Shown in pieces: positions 44,336-55,949 of a stretch of 64,000 bases of DNA. The number at the start of each line of letters is the position of its first letter. Position 1 is the stretch's first letter. Position numbers and translations under genes: made by a program. This DNA comes from Vombatus ursinus (lineage: Eukaryota; Chordata; Mammalia; Diprotodontia; Vombatidae): contig NW_020954610.1 in assembly GCF_900497805.2 (NCBI RefSeq), positions 29,929,115 to 29,993,114 of the forward strand, written 5' to 3'. Below the pieces are notes generated by a model, which saw only the letters and a list, made by a program, of their open reading frames with translations, was not told the DNA's origin and made no database searches.

Positions 44336-45110
44336 GTTCCTTCCAAAACACATTAGTGTCTTATATATGCTCATGATGTTTGGCACAGTTTTTAACCAAA
44401 GATTCTAGTATCTGAGGATGCTCATCAAACTAAAGCAAACAAGTCTGAATTAGTAAAGAAAGTCTTATAGCATGTTTAAAAAGAATTGTGATGTTATTTC
44501 AATAAAACTTCATTTTTACATAAGTCTCCATTAATTCAGAACATTACAATTCAGACAGACACAGGACTAAATTGGTCATTGGTTAGCAAGCTGGGTTTGG
44601 AAGGAGGCAACCAAGATAATGTTACCAAATAGAGGTCCTTAGGGGATCTGCTAATGAACAGTTATAAATTATTTATAATCAGTCTTTCAATTGTTTGCAT
44701 GTAAAAGGGTGCTTCTAGAATCCTTGAATATAATATATATTCTTCAGTTAAAAAAAACTACTCCTTGAAATCTCTTTTATACAATTTCTTTATTTAGCAA
44801 ACTCCTTTCTCATACATAGTGCAAAGCTATCAAACTTCAGTGCAGCTCCTAAAGGAATTATCACAAACTTAGAATCAGTGGGGTCTGAATTAATGAGGTA
44901 TTCTTATATTTTGAAACTAGATAGATGCAAGAACAAGTTATGTGAATATGGTCCCACCTGACCTTGTTGCTGAATAGTATTATAAATTAGTTCAAAGGAG
45001 AAATGCCTTTGCCAGAACATCTTCCGCTTCCAGTTGACACGAGTCTCTTGAAACATTTATGCATCATCTCTTTAAAACTTGTTTCATTTGAATCATGCTG
45101 GCTAGCAAAT
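44336..45110. other. Unrecognised A/T-rich sequence
   Basis: No gene or repeat recognised. Confidence 0.3.
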
Positions 45111-45112
45111 CA

Positions 45113-46961
45113 TTATATTATTACTGTTTATTTAATATTTTATTTTCCCAATTATATGTAAAAACAATTTTAATATACTTTTTTTTCAAATTTTGAGTTC
45201 CAAATTCTCTCCCTCCCTCCTAAGCTCTACCTTCTTTGAGAAGGCAAGCAAGTTGACATAGGTTATCCATGTGTAGTCATGCAAAACAAATTTCTATGTA
45301 GGTCATTCTGTGAAAGAAAACACAGACAAAAAAAAAGAAAGTAAAGAAAAAGTTTTTTTGATCTACATTCAGGCTCTACCAGTTCTTTCTCTGGAGATAG
45401 ATAGTACCTTTCATCATAAAACCTACAGAATTGTCTTAGATCATTGTATTGCTGAGGATAGCTAAGTTATTCATAGTAGATCATCATACAATATAGCTAT
45501 TATTATGTACAATGTTCTCAAGGTTGTGCTCATATCACTTTGCTTCAGGTCATGTAGGTCTTTCCAGATTTTTCTGAGAGCATGCTGCTCATTATTTATC
45601 AAAGTACAATAGTATTCCATCACAATTATATACCACAACTTGTTCAGTCATTCCCCAATTTATGCATATCCACTCAATTTCCAATTCATTGCCACCACAA
45701 AAAAGATCTGCTATAAATATTTTTGTACACATAGGTCCTTTTCCTTTTTTTATCTCTTTGAGATATAGACCTCATAGTAGTATTCCTTGGTCAAATGGTA
45801 TGCATGTGCCCTTTGGATGTATTTCCAAACTGATCTCCAGAATGGTTGAGTCAGCATACAAATTCACCAATAGTACATAAGTGTTTTGATTTTCCCATAT
45901 CCCCTCCAACATTTGTCTCCATTCCCCTCTGTACATCAGCCAATCTGACAGGTGTGAGGCAGTAACCCAGAGTTGTTTTTTTAATTGGCATCTCTCTCAT
46001 CAATAGTGATTTAGAGATTCATTATGAATTTTTTATGAAATGATGATTTATTATGAATATATGCATGTATGTGTGTATATGTGCATGTATAGATATAGAT
46101 ATAGATATATAGCTTTGATTGATTTGTCTGAAAACTGCCTGTTCATGTCCCTTGACCATTTGTCAACTGAGGAATGGTTCTTATTTCTACAAATTTCATT
46201 CAGTTTTCTGTATGTTTAAGAAATGAAGTCTTTATCAGAGAAACTCACTGTAATTTTTTTTGTAGTAATGATTCTCCACTACGTATTTCCCTCTATCTTA
46301 TTTTCCCCTTGTTTTTCCTTCTCTCTCCCTCCCTCTCCCTCTCTTCTTTTCTCTTTCTTTCTTTCTCTCTCTCTCCTTTAACCCTGTCCATTTTGAAAAG
46401 TATTTTGCTTTTGACTTTTACCTCCCCCAAACTACTCTCCCTTCTATCAGCTGTCTCTTCCCATTCTTTTCCCTTCCTACTTTCCTGTATGGTAAGATAG
46501 ATTTCTACACTCAACCAAGTATATATACTATTCCTTCTTTTAGCTAATTCCAATGACAGTAAGGTTCATGTGCTCCCCTGCCCACTTATTTCATTTTCCC
46601 CTCCACTTTAAATTCTCTTTCATGGCTCTTTTATATAAGATAATTTATTTTATACTACCTCTCACTTTTCCCTTCCCCCAGTGCATTCTTCTTTCAAATC
46701 TCTTAATTTTATTTTTTTTAGGTAAGCATACCATAACATTCAATGCCAGCCTATGCTTTCTGTCTATGTATACTCCTTCTAAATCACGTAATAATGAGAA
46801 AGCTTTTAGAAGTTATAAATATCATATTCCCATGAAGGAATTTAGACAGTTTAATCTTATCAAATCCCTTAAAATTTCTTTTTCCTGTGTACCTTTTTAT
46901 GCTTCTCTTGAGTCAGGTATTTGAAAGTCAAATGTTCTATGCAGCTCTGGTCTTATACACA
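45113..46961 (-). mobile_element. L1, minus, with internal deletion of most of ORF2
   Basis: 3' end on the left (45113-45330, older 3' UTR type), ORF2 C-terminal part (45330-46255, including the reverse of 'PFGPAIALLGLYP' near 45740-45830). It then passes to the ORF1-ORF2 spacer (46290-46740) and ORF1 C-terminus (46740-46961, reverse of 'FRREA..' and 'RPELHRTFDFQI'). About 3 kb of ORF2 is missing. Confidence 0.78.
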
Positions 46962-47021
46962 AGTCAAATAATAGAGGGAAAAAAATTGGGAAAAGAAATT
47001 AGAGGTATGCAAGACAGAGTC

Positions 47022-47219
47022 AATAGCTTGGAAAAGGGGGCAGCTAGGTGGTGCAGTGGATAAAGCACCAGCCCTGAAGTCAGGAGGACCTGAGTTCAAA
47101 TCCAGCATCAGACCAAACACTTGACATGTACTAGTTGTATGACCTTGGGCAAGTCACTTAATCCCAATTGCCTCACAAAATAAAATTAAATTAAATTTTA
47201 AAAAATAGCTTGGAAAAGG
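47022..47219 (+). repeat. WSINE1-like SINE with 16-base target-site duplication
   Basis: Body 47038-47203: 'gcagctaggtggtgcagtgg', 'gtcaggaggacctgagttca', 'tatgaccttgggcaagtcac', 'cccaattgcctcac', A/T-rich tail. The repeat 'aatagcttggaaaagg' lies at 47022-47037 and 47204-47219, inside ORF1 of copy K. Clear evidence of a late insertion. Confidence 0.95.
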
Positions 47220-47874
47220 AAGGACAAAATATAACTGTAGAATTTGGGCAAATGGAAAAAAAAGTACAGTGAAGGAAACAACTCCTTAAAAAGCAAAATT
47301 GGCCAAAAGGAAAAAATGGCACAAAAATCACTGAAAAGAAGAATTACTTAAAGAACAAAATGGGCCAAAAGGAAATGCACTGAGAGGTACAAAATCCAAA
47401 AGTAGAAAACAATTAGAATTGTGAAAGTGAAAGGAAATCATTCTATGAGAGATCAAGAATCAGTCAAACAGAAACAAAAGAATGAAAAAATAGAAGAAAA
47501 TGCAAAATACCTTATTGGTAAAACAAATGACCCGGGAAATAAATCTAAGAGAAACAATTTAAAAAATTATTGGTTTACCTGAAAACCATGAAAAAAAAAA
47601 GATCCTGGACAACATCTTTCAGGGAATCATCAAGGAAAACTGCTCTGAGGTCCCAGAAACAGAGGGTAAAATAGTCATCAAAAGAATCCACCAATCTCCT
47701 ACTAAAAGACATCCCAAATTGAAAACACCTAAGAATCTTGTAACCAAATTCCAAAACTACCAGGTCAAAGAGAAAGTACCGCAAGCACTCAGAAAGAAAC
47801 AATTTAAATATAATGGAGCCACAGTCGGTATTATGCAGGACCTTGCAGCTTCGACATTAAAAGATAGGAGGGTG
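47204..47874 (+). pseudogene. L1 ORF1 remnant (copy K), split by the 48-52 kb insertion
   Basis: Coiled-coil section (47225-47400), RRM start near 47530 ('KSKRNNLKNYWFT' after shifts), 'PETEGKIVIKRIHQSPTKRH' (47655-47710), and the C-terminal domain in a 61-codon open piece (47719-47904) with 'KNLVTKFQNYQVKEKVPQA' and 'RITQ' equivalents. The last ~65 codons continue at 52092-52286 ('MMLCKVKQLRLQPSINYSGK', 'RTFNYIGDFQTFLMKR', 'DSREA'). Multiple breaks. Confidence 0.75.
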
Positions 47875-48639
47875 CATGTAGGGGGTGGAGCCAAGATAGT
47901 GTAGTAAAAGCAGTGACTTTTTTTAAGCTCTCTCCCATACCCCTACAAATAACTGTAAAAAATGGCTCTGAACAAATTCCAGAGCAGCAGAACCCACAAA
48001 CAGACAGAGAGAAACAAATTTGCAGCACAAGACAACCTAGATGGTTGGTTAGAAAAGTCTGTTGCATTGGGCTGGGAGAGGAGCACAGTTCGTCATGGGC
48101 TCTTCAAGCAAAGACCAGGCCTCAACAAACCTGGAGCAGGCCTCCGAGGACTGAATCGCAGGCAGCTGTGGCAATTTCCAAACTTCTCAACCCACAAATG
48201 GCAAGGACAACTTAGAAGATCAGTGAGAAAAGTCTGTGACTGCGGTGGTAAAAGAGAAGCTCAGTCCCAGCCCCAGTCCCCCAACTTGGCCCCAGGGTGG
48301 CAGCTGCTTCCAGAGCTTCCTGCCCACAGTCTGAGGGGGAATTGAGTGGATGATCAGAGGGGGATTGTGGAAATCACTTTGCTGGTGCAGAGGCAGAATT
48401 CTGCAAGGCAGAAAAGAGTGCTGGTGGTCATTCATAGACCAGAGCATAGGACAAGAAAGGAATAAACACCTCGCCCTTGATTGTACCATCTTGGAAGAAC
48501 AGAAAATATACAGGTCCCTAGAAGCATGTTTGAAAACAGCTGCACAAAACCACTGAAGCTTGGGACAGTAAATTCTCCACACTGAAAGGAGATGCCTACC
48601 TTAACAAAGAGTTTAAAACTGAAGTAATTGGCTGGGATA

Positions 48640-49727
48640 ATGAACGAACAAAGGCACAAAAAAGTCAGACCATAGAATCTTTCTTTGGTAACAAAGAAGA
48701 TCAAAACATACAACCAGAAGAACACAACAAAGTCAAAGCTCCTACATCCAAAGCTACCAAGAAAAATACAAACTGGGCCCAGGCCATGGAAGAGCTCAAA
48801 AAGGAGTTTGAGAAACAAGTAAGAGAAGTAGCAGAAAAACTGGGAAGAGAAATGAGAGTGATGCAAGAAAATCATGAAAAACAAGTCAATAGCTTGCTAA
48901 AGGAGACCCAAAAAAATACTGAAGAAAATATCACCTTAAAAAATAGCCTAATCCAAATGGCAAAAGAGGTCCAAAAAGCCAATGAGGGGAAGAGTACCTT
49001 CAAAAGCACAATTGGCTAAATGGAAAAGGAAGTCCAAAAGCTTACTGAAGAAAATACTTCCTTAAAAATTAGAATAGAGGAATTGGAAGCTAGTGACTTT
49101 ATGAGAAATCAAGACACTGTAAAACAAATCCAAAACAATAAAAAACTAGAAAACAATGTGAAATATCTCATTGGAAAAACAACTGACCTAGAAAATAGAT
49201 CCAGGACAGATAATTTTAAAATTATTGGACTATATGAAAGCCATGATCAAAAAAAGAGCCTAGACATCATCTTTCAAGAATGTATCACAAAAAACAACCC
49301 TGATATTTTAGAACCAGAGGGCAAAATAGAAGTGGAAAGAATCCACCAATCACCTTCTGAAAGAGTTCTCCAAAGGAAAATTCCTACAAATATTGTAACC
49401 AAATTCCAGAGTTCCCAGGTCAAGGAGAAAATATTGCAAGCAGCCAGAAAGAAACAATTCAAGTATAGTGGAAACACAATCAGGATAACACAAAATTTTA
49501 CAGCTTCTTCATTAAGGGACCAGAGGTCATGGAATTAATATTCCAGAGGGCAAAGGAGGTAGGATTGCAACCAAAAATCACCTACCCAACAAAACTGAGT
49601 AGAATCCTTCAGGGAAAAAAAATGGTCATTCAGTGAAATGGAGGACTTTCAAGCATTCTTGATGAAAAGACAAGAGCTGAATAGAAAATTTGACTTTCAA
49701 ATACAAGACTCAAGTGGAACATGAAGA
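48640..49727 (+). pseudogene. L1 ORF1 in ORF2-less element copy 2, nearly open
   Basis: Would encode the L1 RNA chaperone. N-terminus up to 'MEELKKEFEKQVREVAEKLG' (48786), coiled coil in a 77-codon piece, one stop where 'GQMEKEV' reads 'G*MEKEV' (49018, CAA to TAA type), then a 172-codon open piece (49020-49538) with 'TDLENRSRTDNFKIIGLYES' (RRM start), 'EPEGKIEVERIHQSPSERV', 'PTNIVTKFQSSQVKEKILQA' and 'NTIRITQNFTASSLRDQRSW'. A shift at 49538 precedes the last ~60 codons. The start is uncertain because of a shift near 48650. Few breaks compared with copies B and D. Confidence 0.8.
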
Positions 49728-49860
49728 GGTAAACAGGAAAGAGAAAATATAAGACATTTATTAAGGTTGAACTGTTTACATTCTTGTAGGGAAAAAATAC
49801 TTGTAACTCTTGAGACCTTTGTCAGTTTTAGGGTAGTTGGAGGAAAAAAATACATGTATT

Positions 49861-49868
49861 TAGATAGG

Positions 49869-49915
<47 letters not shown>

Positions 49916-49925
49916 NNNNNNNNNN

Positions 49926-49976
<51 letters not shown>
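49861..49976 (+). repeat. (GATA)n microsatellite with assembly gap
   Basis: Long tagatagataga repeat; ten N at 49916-49925 interrupt it, so the true repeat length is unknown. A shorter (GATA)n lies at the homologous place in the second spacer (51200-51240). Confidence 0.95.
49916..49925. other. Assembly gap (10 N)
   Basis: Gap within the GATA repeat, probably a collapsed or unresolved microsatellite. Confidence 1.
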
Positions 49977-49977
<1 letters not shown>

Positions 49978-50174
49978 GGGCACAGGGTGGGTTGAAGATG
50001 AAGGAGTGATATCTGGAGAATAAAATTAAAGGGTGAGAGAGGATTATACTAGGAGGAGAAAGAGAGAGGCAGAATACGGTAAATTATCTCACATAAAACA
50101 GACCAAAAAAGGCTTTTAAAGTAGAGGGGAAATGGGAGAAAGTGAGAGGGAATGAGTGAATCTTAGTCTTCCTT

Positions 50175-50620
50175 CCCTTCAATCTCTCACTCCTAAATTA
50201 GGTGCTTAACTCAAGTAGAAAGTGTGCTGCCTAAAAGCACATTTCCTTTACTGAAGAATTTTGATTCACAAGGAGCTCTGTGGTATTGCTTGTACAATGT
50301 CTGAGTGTACAATGTATAGAATCTGAAAATGGATTAAATGACATTGAGAAAGAGCTTGAAATGTTTTCAGCCAGTAGGAGAAAGAGATTTTTTTTCTTTT
50401 TCAATCCTCTACTCCCTGACAATTAAATCTGAGTTGTTTCATCTCAAAGGCTCCCCCCCCGCAGAAACTTCCCTGACCTTCTTCTCTATAAAAAGTTCAA
50501 TTGTAAAGGGTGAACCAGACTCATTCTCTCCCCCACCACCTAATATCATTTTCCCAAGCCATCAAGATTCAAAGAAAACAAAAAGAGTAATAATAAAAAT
50601 AATAATAAATGTTAATACAA
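50175..50620 (+). other. Unidentified 445-base block inside the ORF2-less L1
   Basis: L1 spacer stops after 'aatgagtgaatcttagtct', and ORF1 text resumes at 'aaattatcaaggaaaattac'. The block between contains a TATA-like 'ctctataaaaagttc' and a C-rich run but no L1 match. It could be carried flanking DNA or an inserted retroposon. The 112-codon frame (50338-50676) over it shows no domain. Confidence 0.5.
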
Positions 50621-51062
50621 CACATAAAAAAATTATCAAGGAAAATTACCCTGATATTCTTGAACCAAAATGGTAAGAATCTACCAATCACCTCCTGAAA
50701 GAGATCCCAAAATGAAAATCTGTAAGAATATTGTAGCCAAATTCCAGAGTGCCCGTGTCAAAGAGAAAATATTGCAAGCAACCAGAAACAAACCATTCAA
50801 GTATTGTGGAAACACAATCAGGATAGCACAAAATTTAACAACTTCTGCATTAAAGGACCACAGGCCATGGGATATAATATTATGGTGGTCAAAGGAGCAA
50901 AAATTACTACAAAGAATCACCTACCCAGCAAAACTGAGTATAATCCTTCAGGAGAAAAAAATGGATATTCCATGAAATAGAAGACTTTCAAGCATTCTTG
51001 ATGAAAAGACCAGAGCTGAACAGAAAATTTGACTTTCAAATGCAAGACTCAAGAGAAACATG
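50621..51062 (+). pseudogene. Second L1 ORF1 C-terminal piece
   Basis: Carries 'ERDPKMKICKNIVAKFQSAR', 'VKEKILQATRNKPFKYCGNT', 'IRIAQNLTTSALKDHRPW' in a 101-codon open piece (50670-50975), then the tail to 'DSRET' (51060). About 85% alike by eye to the first copy upstream, so not a recent duplication. Confidence 0.7.
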
Positions 51063-51657
51063 AAATGGTAAACAAGAAAGAGAGATCATAAGGGAATTAT
51101 TAAAGTTGAATTGTTTACATTCCTACATGGAAAGATGATATTTGTAACTCATGAGAACTTTGTCAGTATTAGGGTAGTTGGAGGGAAAAATATATGGATA
51201 GATAGATAAATAGATAGATAAATAGACAGATAGATAGATAGAGGGCACAGTGTGAGTTGAAGATTAAAGAGTGATATCTAAAAAAAAATAAAATTAAAAG
51301 TTGAGTGAGGATTATACTGGGAAAAGGTGAAGGGAGAGGTAGAATGGGGTAAATAACCTCACATAAAATGGACAAGAAAATGTTTTACAATGGAAAAGAA
51401 ATAGGGCAAGGTGAGAGGGAATGAGTGAATCTTATTCTCATCAGATTTGACTTAAGGAGGGAATAATATACACACTCAAATTGGCATGGAAATCTATCTT
51501 ACCCTACAGGAAAATGTGAAGGAAGGTGAGAAGAAAGGGAGGATGATAGAAGGGAGGCAGATTGGGCGAGGGGGTAATCAGAAGCAAACACTTCTGAGTA
51601 GGGACAGGGTCAAAAGAGAGAGTAGAATAAATAGGGAGTTGGATAGGTGAAGGGAAA

Positions 51658-52075
51658 TATAGTTAGTTTTTCACAACATGACTACTATAGAAGTGTTCTG
51701 CATGACTACACCTTATAACCTGTATTTAGTTGCTTCCCTTCTCAATAAAGGTGGGTGGGGAGGGAGGAAGGGAGAGAATTTATAATTCAAAATTTTAAAA
51801 ATGAATGTTAATAATGCTTTTTACATGCAACTGGGAAGTAAGATAAACAGGCAATGGGGTATAGCAATCTATCCTGCGGTACAGGAAAATAGAAGGGGAA
51901 GGGGATAAGAGAAGGGTGTGATAGAAGGGAGGGCAGATTAGGAAAGGGGTATTCAGAATGCACATTATCTTTGGATGGGGGAGGGGCAAGATGGGGAGAA
52001 AATTTGGAACTCAAAATCTGGTGGAAATGAATGTTGAAAACTAAAAATAAATAAATTAATTAATAAAAAAGAAAA
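51658..52075 (+). other. Composite 3' end of ORF2-less L1
   Basis: In order: older-type 3' UTR ('caacatgactactatagaag', 'ggtgggtggggagggaggaa', 'catgcaactgggaagtaaga'), a spacer-like stretch ('caatggggtatagcaatcta', 'gtgatagaagggagggcaga'), then a second L1 3' end ('gaaaatttggaactcaaaat', 'gttgaaaactaaaaataaat'). The same order occurs, reversed, at 41430-41850. Confidence 0.8.
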
Positions 52076-52389
52076 AAAAGATAGGAGGGTGTGGAATATG
52101 ATGCTCTGTAAGGTAAAGCAGCTTAGATTACAACCAAGTATCAACTACTCAGGAAAATTGAGCATAACCTTTCAGGGGAGGAGAAGGACATTCAATTACA
52201 TAGGAGACTTCCAAACCTTTCTGATGAAAAGACTAGAGATCAACAGAAAATTTGATCTTCAAATAAAAGACTCAAGAGAGGCATAAAAAGGTAAACAGGA
52301 AAGAAAAAAAACAACAATGACATGTTATTAATAAAAGCAAACTGTTTACATCCCTATGAGGGAAGATAACACTTGTAACTCTTTAGAAT

Positions 52390-52420
52390 TGTATTACTAT
52401 TATTATTATTATTATTACAT
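52390..52420 (+). repeat. (ATT)n microsatellite
   Basis: 'tattattattattattatta' tract in the L1 spacer. Confidence 0.85.
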
Positions 52421-53070
52421 TCAAAAGGGGTATACATAGAAAGAAAGCATGCGTATAATTTAATCTTGATTTGATGATAAAAGTGTAAATAAGTGGTGAA
52501 GAAGGATAGTACGGGGAGAAGATGAAAGGAGGAGGGAGATGAGGGTAAATTGCACCACATGAAAAAGCACAAAAGCCTATTATACTAGAGGGAAAGAAGG
52601 AAAGGAGATGAACATTGTTTGAACTTTACTCTCTGCAGATTTGATTCAAAGAGGGAATAATATTTTCAGATATGTATAGAAATCTAACTTACCCTATAGG
52701 AAGTAGGGAAAAAGGAAAAGAAAAGGGAGGGGATTAATAGAAGGGAGGGAATAAGTAGTAAAGTTAAAGGGTAATAAAAGAGAACAGCTAACAGAAGGGA
52801 GGCCAGACTGAGGCAGGAAGTGGTCAAAAGCAAAACTAATGAAAAGGGAAAGGGAGAAAGGAGAATAAACAGGAGTGTGGGGGAAATAGTATAGGAGAGA
52901 CAGACAGATAGCCATAACTATGAATATGAATGGGATGCACTCTCCCATAAAATGGAAGTAGATAGCAGAGTGGATTAAAAACCACAATCCTACAATATGT
53001 TGTTTACAAGAAACACATTTGAAGCAGAGGGATGCACACAGAGTAAATGCTGAAGTAGAATATATTATAC

Positions 53071-53115
53071 GAGAGAGAGTCAATAGCTTGGAAAAGCAAA
53101 GATAAAATTTAACTG
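53071..53115 (+). other. ORF1-like patch within the ORF2 endonuclease region
   Basis: 'gagagtcaatagcttggaaa' followed by 'aaatttaactgtag' matches ORF1 of the same locus (47015-47240) and replaces about 55 bases of endonuclease text. Confidence 0.65.
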
Positions 53116-54014
53116 TAGTAAAGTAAAAATAGATTGAATTAAAAGACATAAGGAAGCAAACTAAATTTTGCTAAAAGTTACCATAGACACTGAAGTATAT
53201 TATTACTAAACACATATGTACTAAGTGATATAGCATCCAAATTCTTAGAGGAGAAGTTAAGTGAGTTACAGGAAGAAATATATAACAAAGCTATACTACT
53301 GTGAGACTTCAACTTACCCTTCTCAGAAATAGATAGAGCTAACCACAAAATAAACAAGAAAGAAGTTAAAGAGATAAATAGAATTTTAGAAAAGTTAGAT
53401 ATGGTTGACACCTGGAAAAATATTAAATGGGGATAGAGAAGAATATAACTTTTTATTGGCAGTACATGACACCTACACAAAAAATGACCACAATCCAGTA
53501 ATCCACAATCCAATGCAGAAAGGCAGAATTATTAAATGCATCCTTTTCAGATCATGTTGCAATACAAATTATATAATATAATAATAATCAAGTGCCATGG
53601 AAAGAGAGACTAAATAGTAATTGCAAACTAAATATTCTAATCCTAAAGAATGAGTTGGTCAAACAACAAATCGTAGAAACAATCAAGAACTTCATCCAAG
53701 AGAATGAGAGTAATGAGACAACATACCAAAACTTATGGGATGCAGCAAAAGTGGTTCTTAGGGGAAGTTTTACATCAATAAATTTTAAATGAATAAAATA
53801 GAGACAGAGGAGATCAATGAATTGGGCATGCAAATAAAAAAAAACTAGACAAAGAACAAATTAAAAATCCCCAATTAAATACCAAATTAGAAATACTGAA
53901 AACCAAAGGGGAGATTAATAAAATTGAAATTAAGAAAACTATTAAATCAATGAATAAAACTAAGAGCTGGTTTTATATAGAAAATAAACAACATTAACAT
54001 TGATAAAACTTTGA

Positions 54015-54204
54015 TTAATTCGATTTATTTTTTTTTTGTATTTTTTTTAGTGAGGCAATCATGGTTAAGTGACTTGCCCAACATCACACAGCTAGTACAT
54101 GTCAAGTATTTGGTCTGAGGCTGGATTTGAACTCAGGTCCTCCTGACTTCAGGGCCGGTGCTCTATCCACTGCGCCACCTAGCTGCCCTGTTAATTCAAT
54201 TTAT
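54015..54204 (-). repeat. WSINE1-like SINE with target-site duplication
   Basis: Body 54029-54190: T-rich tail on the left, then 'ggttaagtgacttgcccaac', 'tttgaactcaggtcctcctg', 'gcgccacctagctgccc'. Flanked by 'ttaattcgatttat' (54015-54028) and 'ttaattcaatttat' (54191-54204), one mismatch. Lies in ORF2 of copy K. Confidence 0.95.
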
Positions 54205-55949
54205 AAAAAAAAAAGAAAACTAAATAACCAGCAACAAAAATCAAAAGAGTGATTTCACTACCAATGAAGATGAAATAAAAAAAATAGGACCTGTTTTATA
54301 CAACTCTGTGTCAATAAACTTGACAAGCAGTGAAATGGATGAATATTTACAAAATATATAAATTGCCCAGATTAACAGAGATGAAATAAAATATTTAAAT
54401 AATTACCTTTCAGAAAAAGAAATTGAACAAGTCATCAATGAACTCCCTAAGGGAAAAAAAAATCTACAGGGCCAAATTGATTTACAAGTGAATTCTATCA
54501 AACATTTATAGAACAATTAATTTCAGTACTACATAAACAATTTAGGAAAATAAGCAAAGAAAGAGTCCTACCGAATTCTTTTTATGTTACAAACATGGTG
54601 TTAATACCTAAAGCAGGAAGAGCCAAAAAGGAGAAAGAAAATTATAGACCAATTTCTCTAATGAATATAGATGCAAAAAAATTTAAATAAAATACTAAGA
54701 GAGAGATTCTAGCAAATAATCTCAAGGATAATATACTATGACCAGGTAGGGTTTATAGTAGGAATGCTGAGCTGGTTCAATATTAGGAAAACTATCAGCA
54801 TAATTGACCATATCAACAACAAAACTAACAGAAATCATATGAATACATCAATAGATGCAGAAAAAGCTTTTGACAAAATACAATACCCATTCTTATTAAA
54901 AACACTAAAGAGTATAGGACCAAATGGAGTCTTCCTTAAAATGATAAGTAACATCTACCTAAAACCTTCATCAAGCATTATATGTAATGGAGATAAGGTA
55001 AAAGCTTTCCAAGAAGATAAGGGGTGAAACAAAGATGTCAATTTTCACCACTGTTGTTCAATATGGTACTAGAATTGTTAGCTTTAGCAATAAGAGATGA
55101 AAAATAACTTGAAGGAATTAGAATATGCAAAGCAGAAAGAAAGCTATTTTTCATTGCAGCTGATATGATGATATACTTAGAGAATTCTAGAGAATAATGC
55201 AAAAAGTTACTTGAAATAATAAACAAATTTAGCAAAGTTGCAGGATATAAAATAAACCCACTAAGTCATCAGCATTTCTATATATAACTAATAAAGCCAA
55301 ACAGCATGAGATAGAAAGATAAATTCCATTTAAAGTTACTGTAGACATTTAAAAATATTTGGTAGTCTACCTGCCAAAACTATATGAACACAATTGCAAA
55401 ACACTTTTCACACAAATAAAGTCAGATCTAAATAATTGGAAAAATATCAGCTGTTCAAAGGTAGGTCAAGCTAATGTAATAAAAATGACAATTCTATCTA
55501 AATTAATTCATGTATTCAATGCCATACCAATCAAACTACCAAAAAACCTATGGAGGTAGAAAATATAATAACAAAATTCATCTGGAAGAACAAATGATCC
55601 AGAATGTCAATGGAACTAGCGAAAAGAACTTCATGGGAAGGTGGCCTAGCTGTACCAGATCTTAAATTGTATTATAAAGCAGCAATCATCAAAACTACTT
55701 TATACTGGCTAAGAAATAGTGGTGGATCAGTGGAACAGGCTAGGTATGCATCTAGGTAGTAATCTATTAATTGATAAATCCAAAGACTCCAGCTTCTGGG
55801 ATAAGAAATCACTATTTAACACAAGTTGCTGGAAAAACTGGAAAACAGTATGGCAGAAAGCAAATATAGACCAACACCTTACACTCTATACCAAGATAAA
55901 GTCAAAATGGGTACATGATTTAGATATAAAGACTGATACTATAAGGAAA

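Larger units (their letters stand above)
47859..52091 (+). mobile_element. ORF2-less L1 (HAL1-like), copy 2, inserted in ORF1
   Basis: Flanked by the perfect 16-base 'aaaagataggagggtg' (47859-47874, 52076-52091). Body: 5' end at 47881 ('gggggtggagccaagatag') after six extra bases, 5' UTR to about 48640, ORF1 (48640-49727), spacer to 50170, a 445-base unrelated block (50175-50620), a second ORF1 C-terminus (50621-51062), second spacer (51063-51657), then directly the 3' UTR and a composite 3' end (51658-52075). No ORF2. The spacer-to-3' UTR joint equals that of copy 1. Confidence 0.8.
52912..55945 (+). pseudogene. L1 ORF2 remnant (copy K)
   Basis: Starts with the endonuclease motif 'MNMNGMHSPIKWK' type text at 52920-52960, has a 45-base ORF1-like patch at 53071-53115, then the linker ('NLWDAAKVVLRGSFTSINFK', 53730-53790), and RT core in an 87-codon piece (54764-55027) with 'SIDAEKAFDKIQYPFLLKTL'. 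The thumb and C-terminal part run to 55945. A SINE splits the linker at 54029-54190. Broken throughout, so no protein. Confidence 0.78.

Noticed and set aside
47038-47110. tRNA-like segment
   Set aside because: It is the tRNA-derived head of a SINE, repeated at least five more times in the window, with an A-rich tail and target-site duplication; not a tRNA gene.
48432-48884. 150-codon minus frame with hydrophobic stretches
   Set aside because: Antisense of the L1 5' UTR and ORF1 start; no domain.
49861-51240. Repeated ORF1-spacer units around the assembly gap as an assembly artefact
   Set aside because: The two units are only about 85% alike by eye, so they are not a false duplication of one read set, although the GATA length is unresolved.
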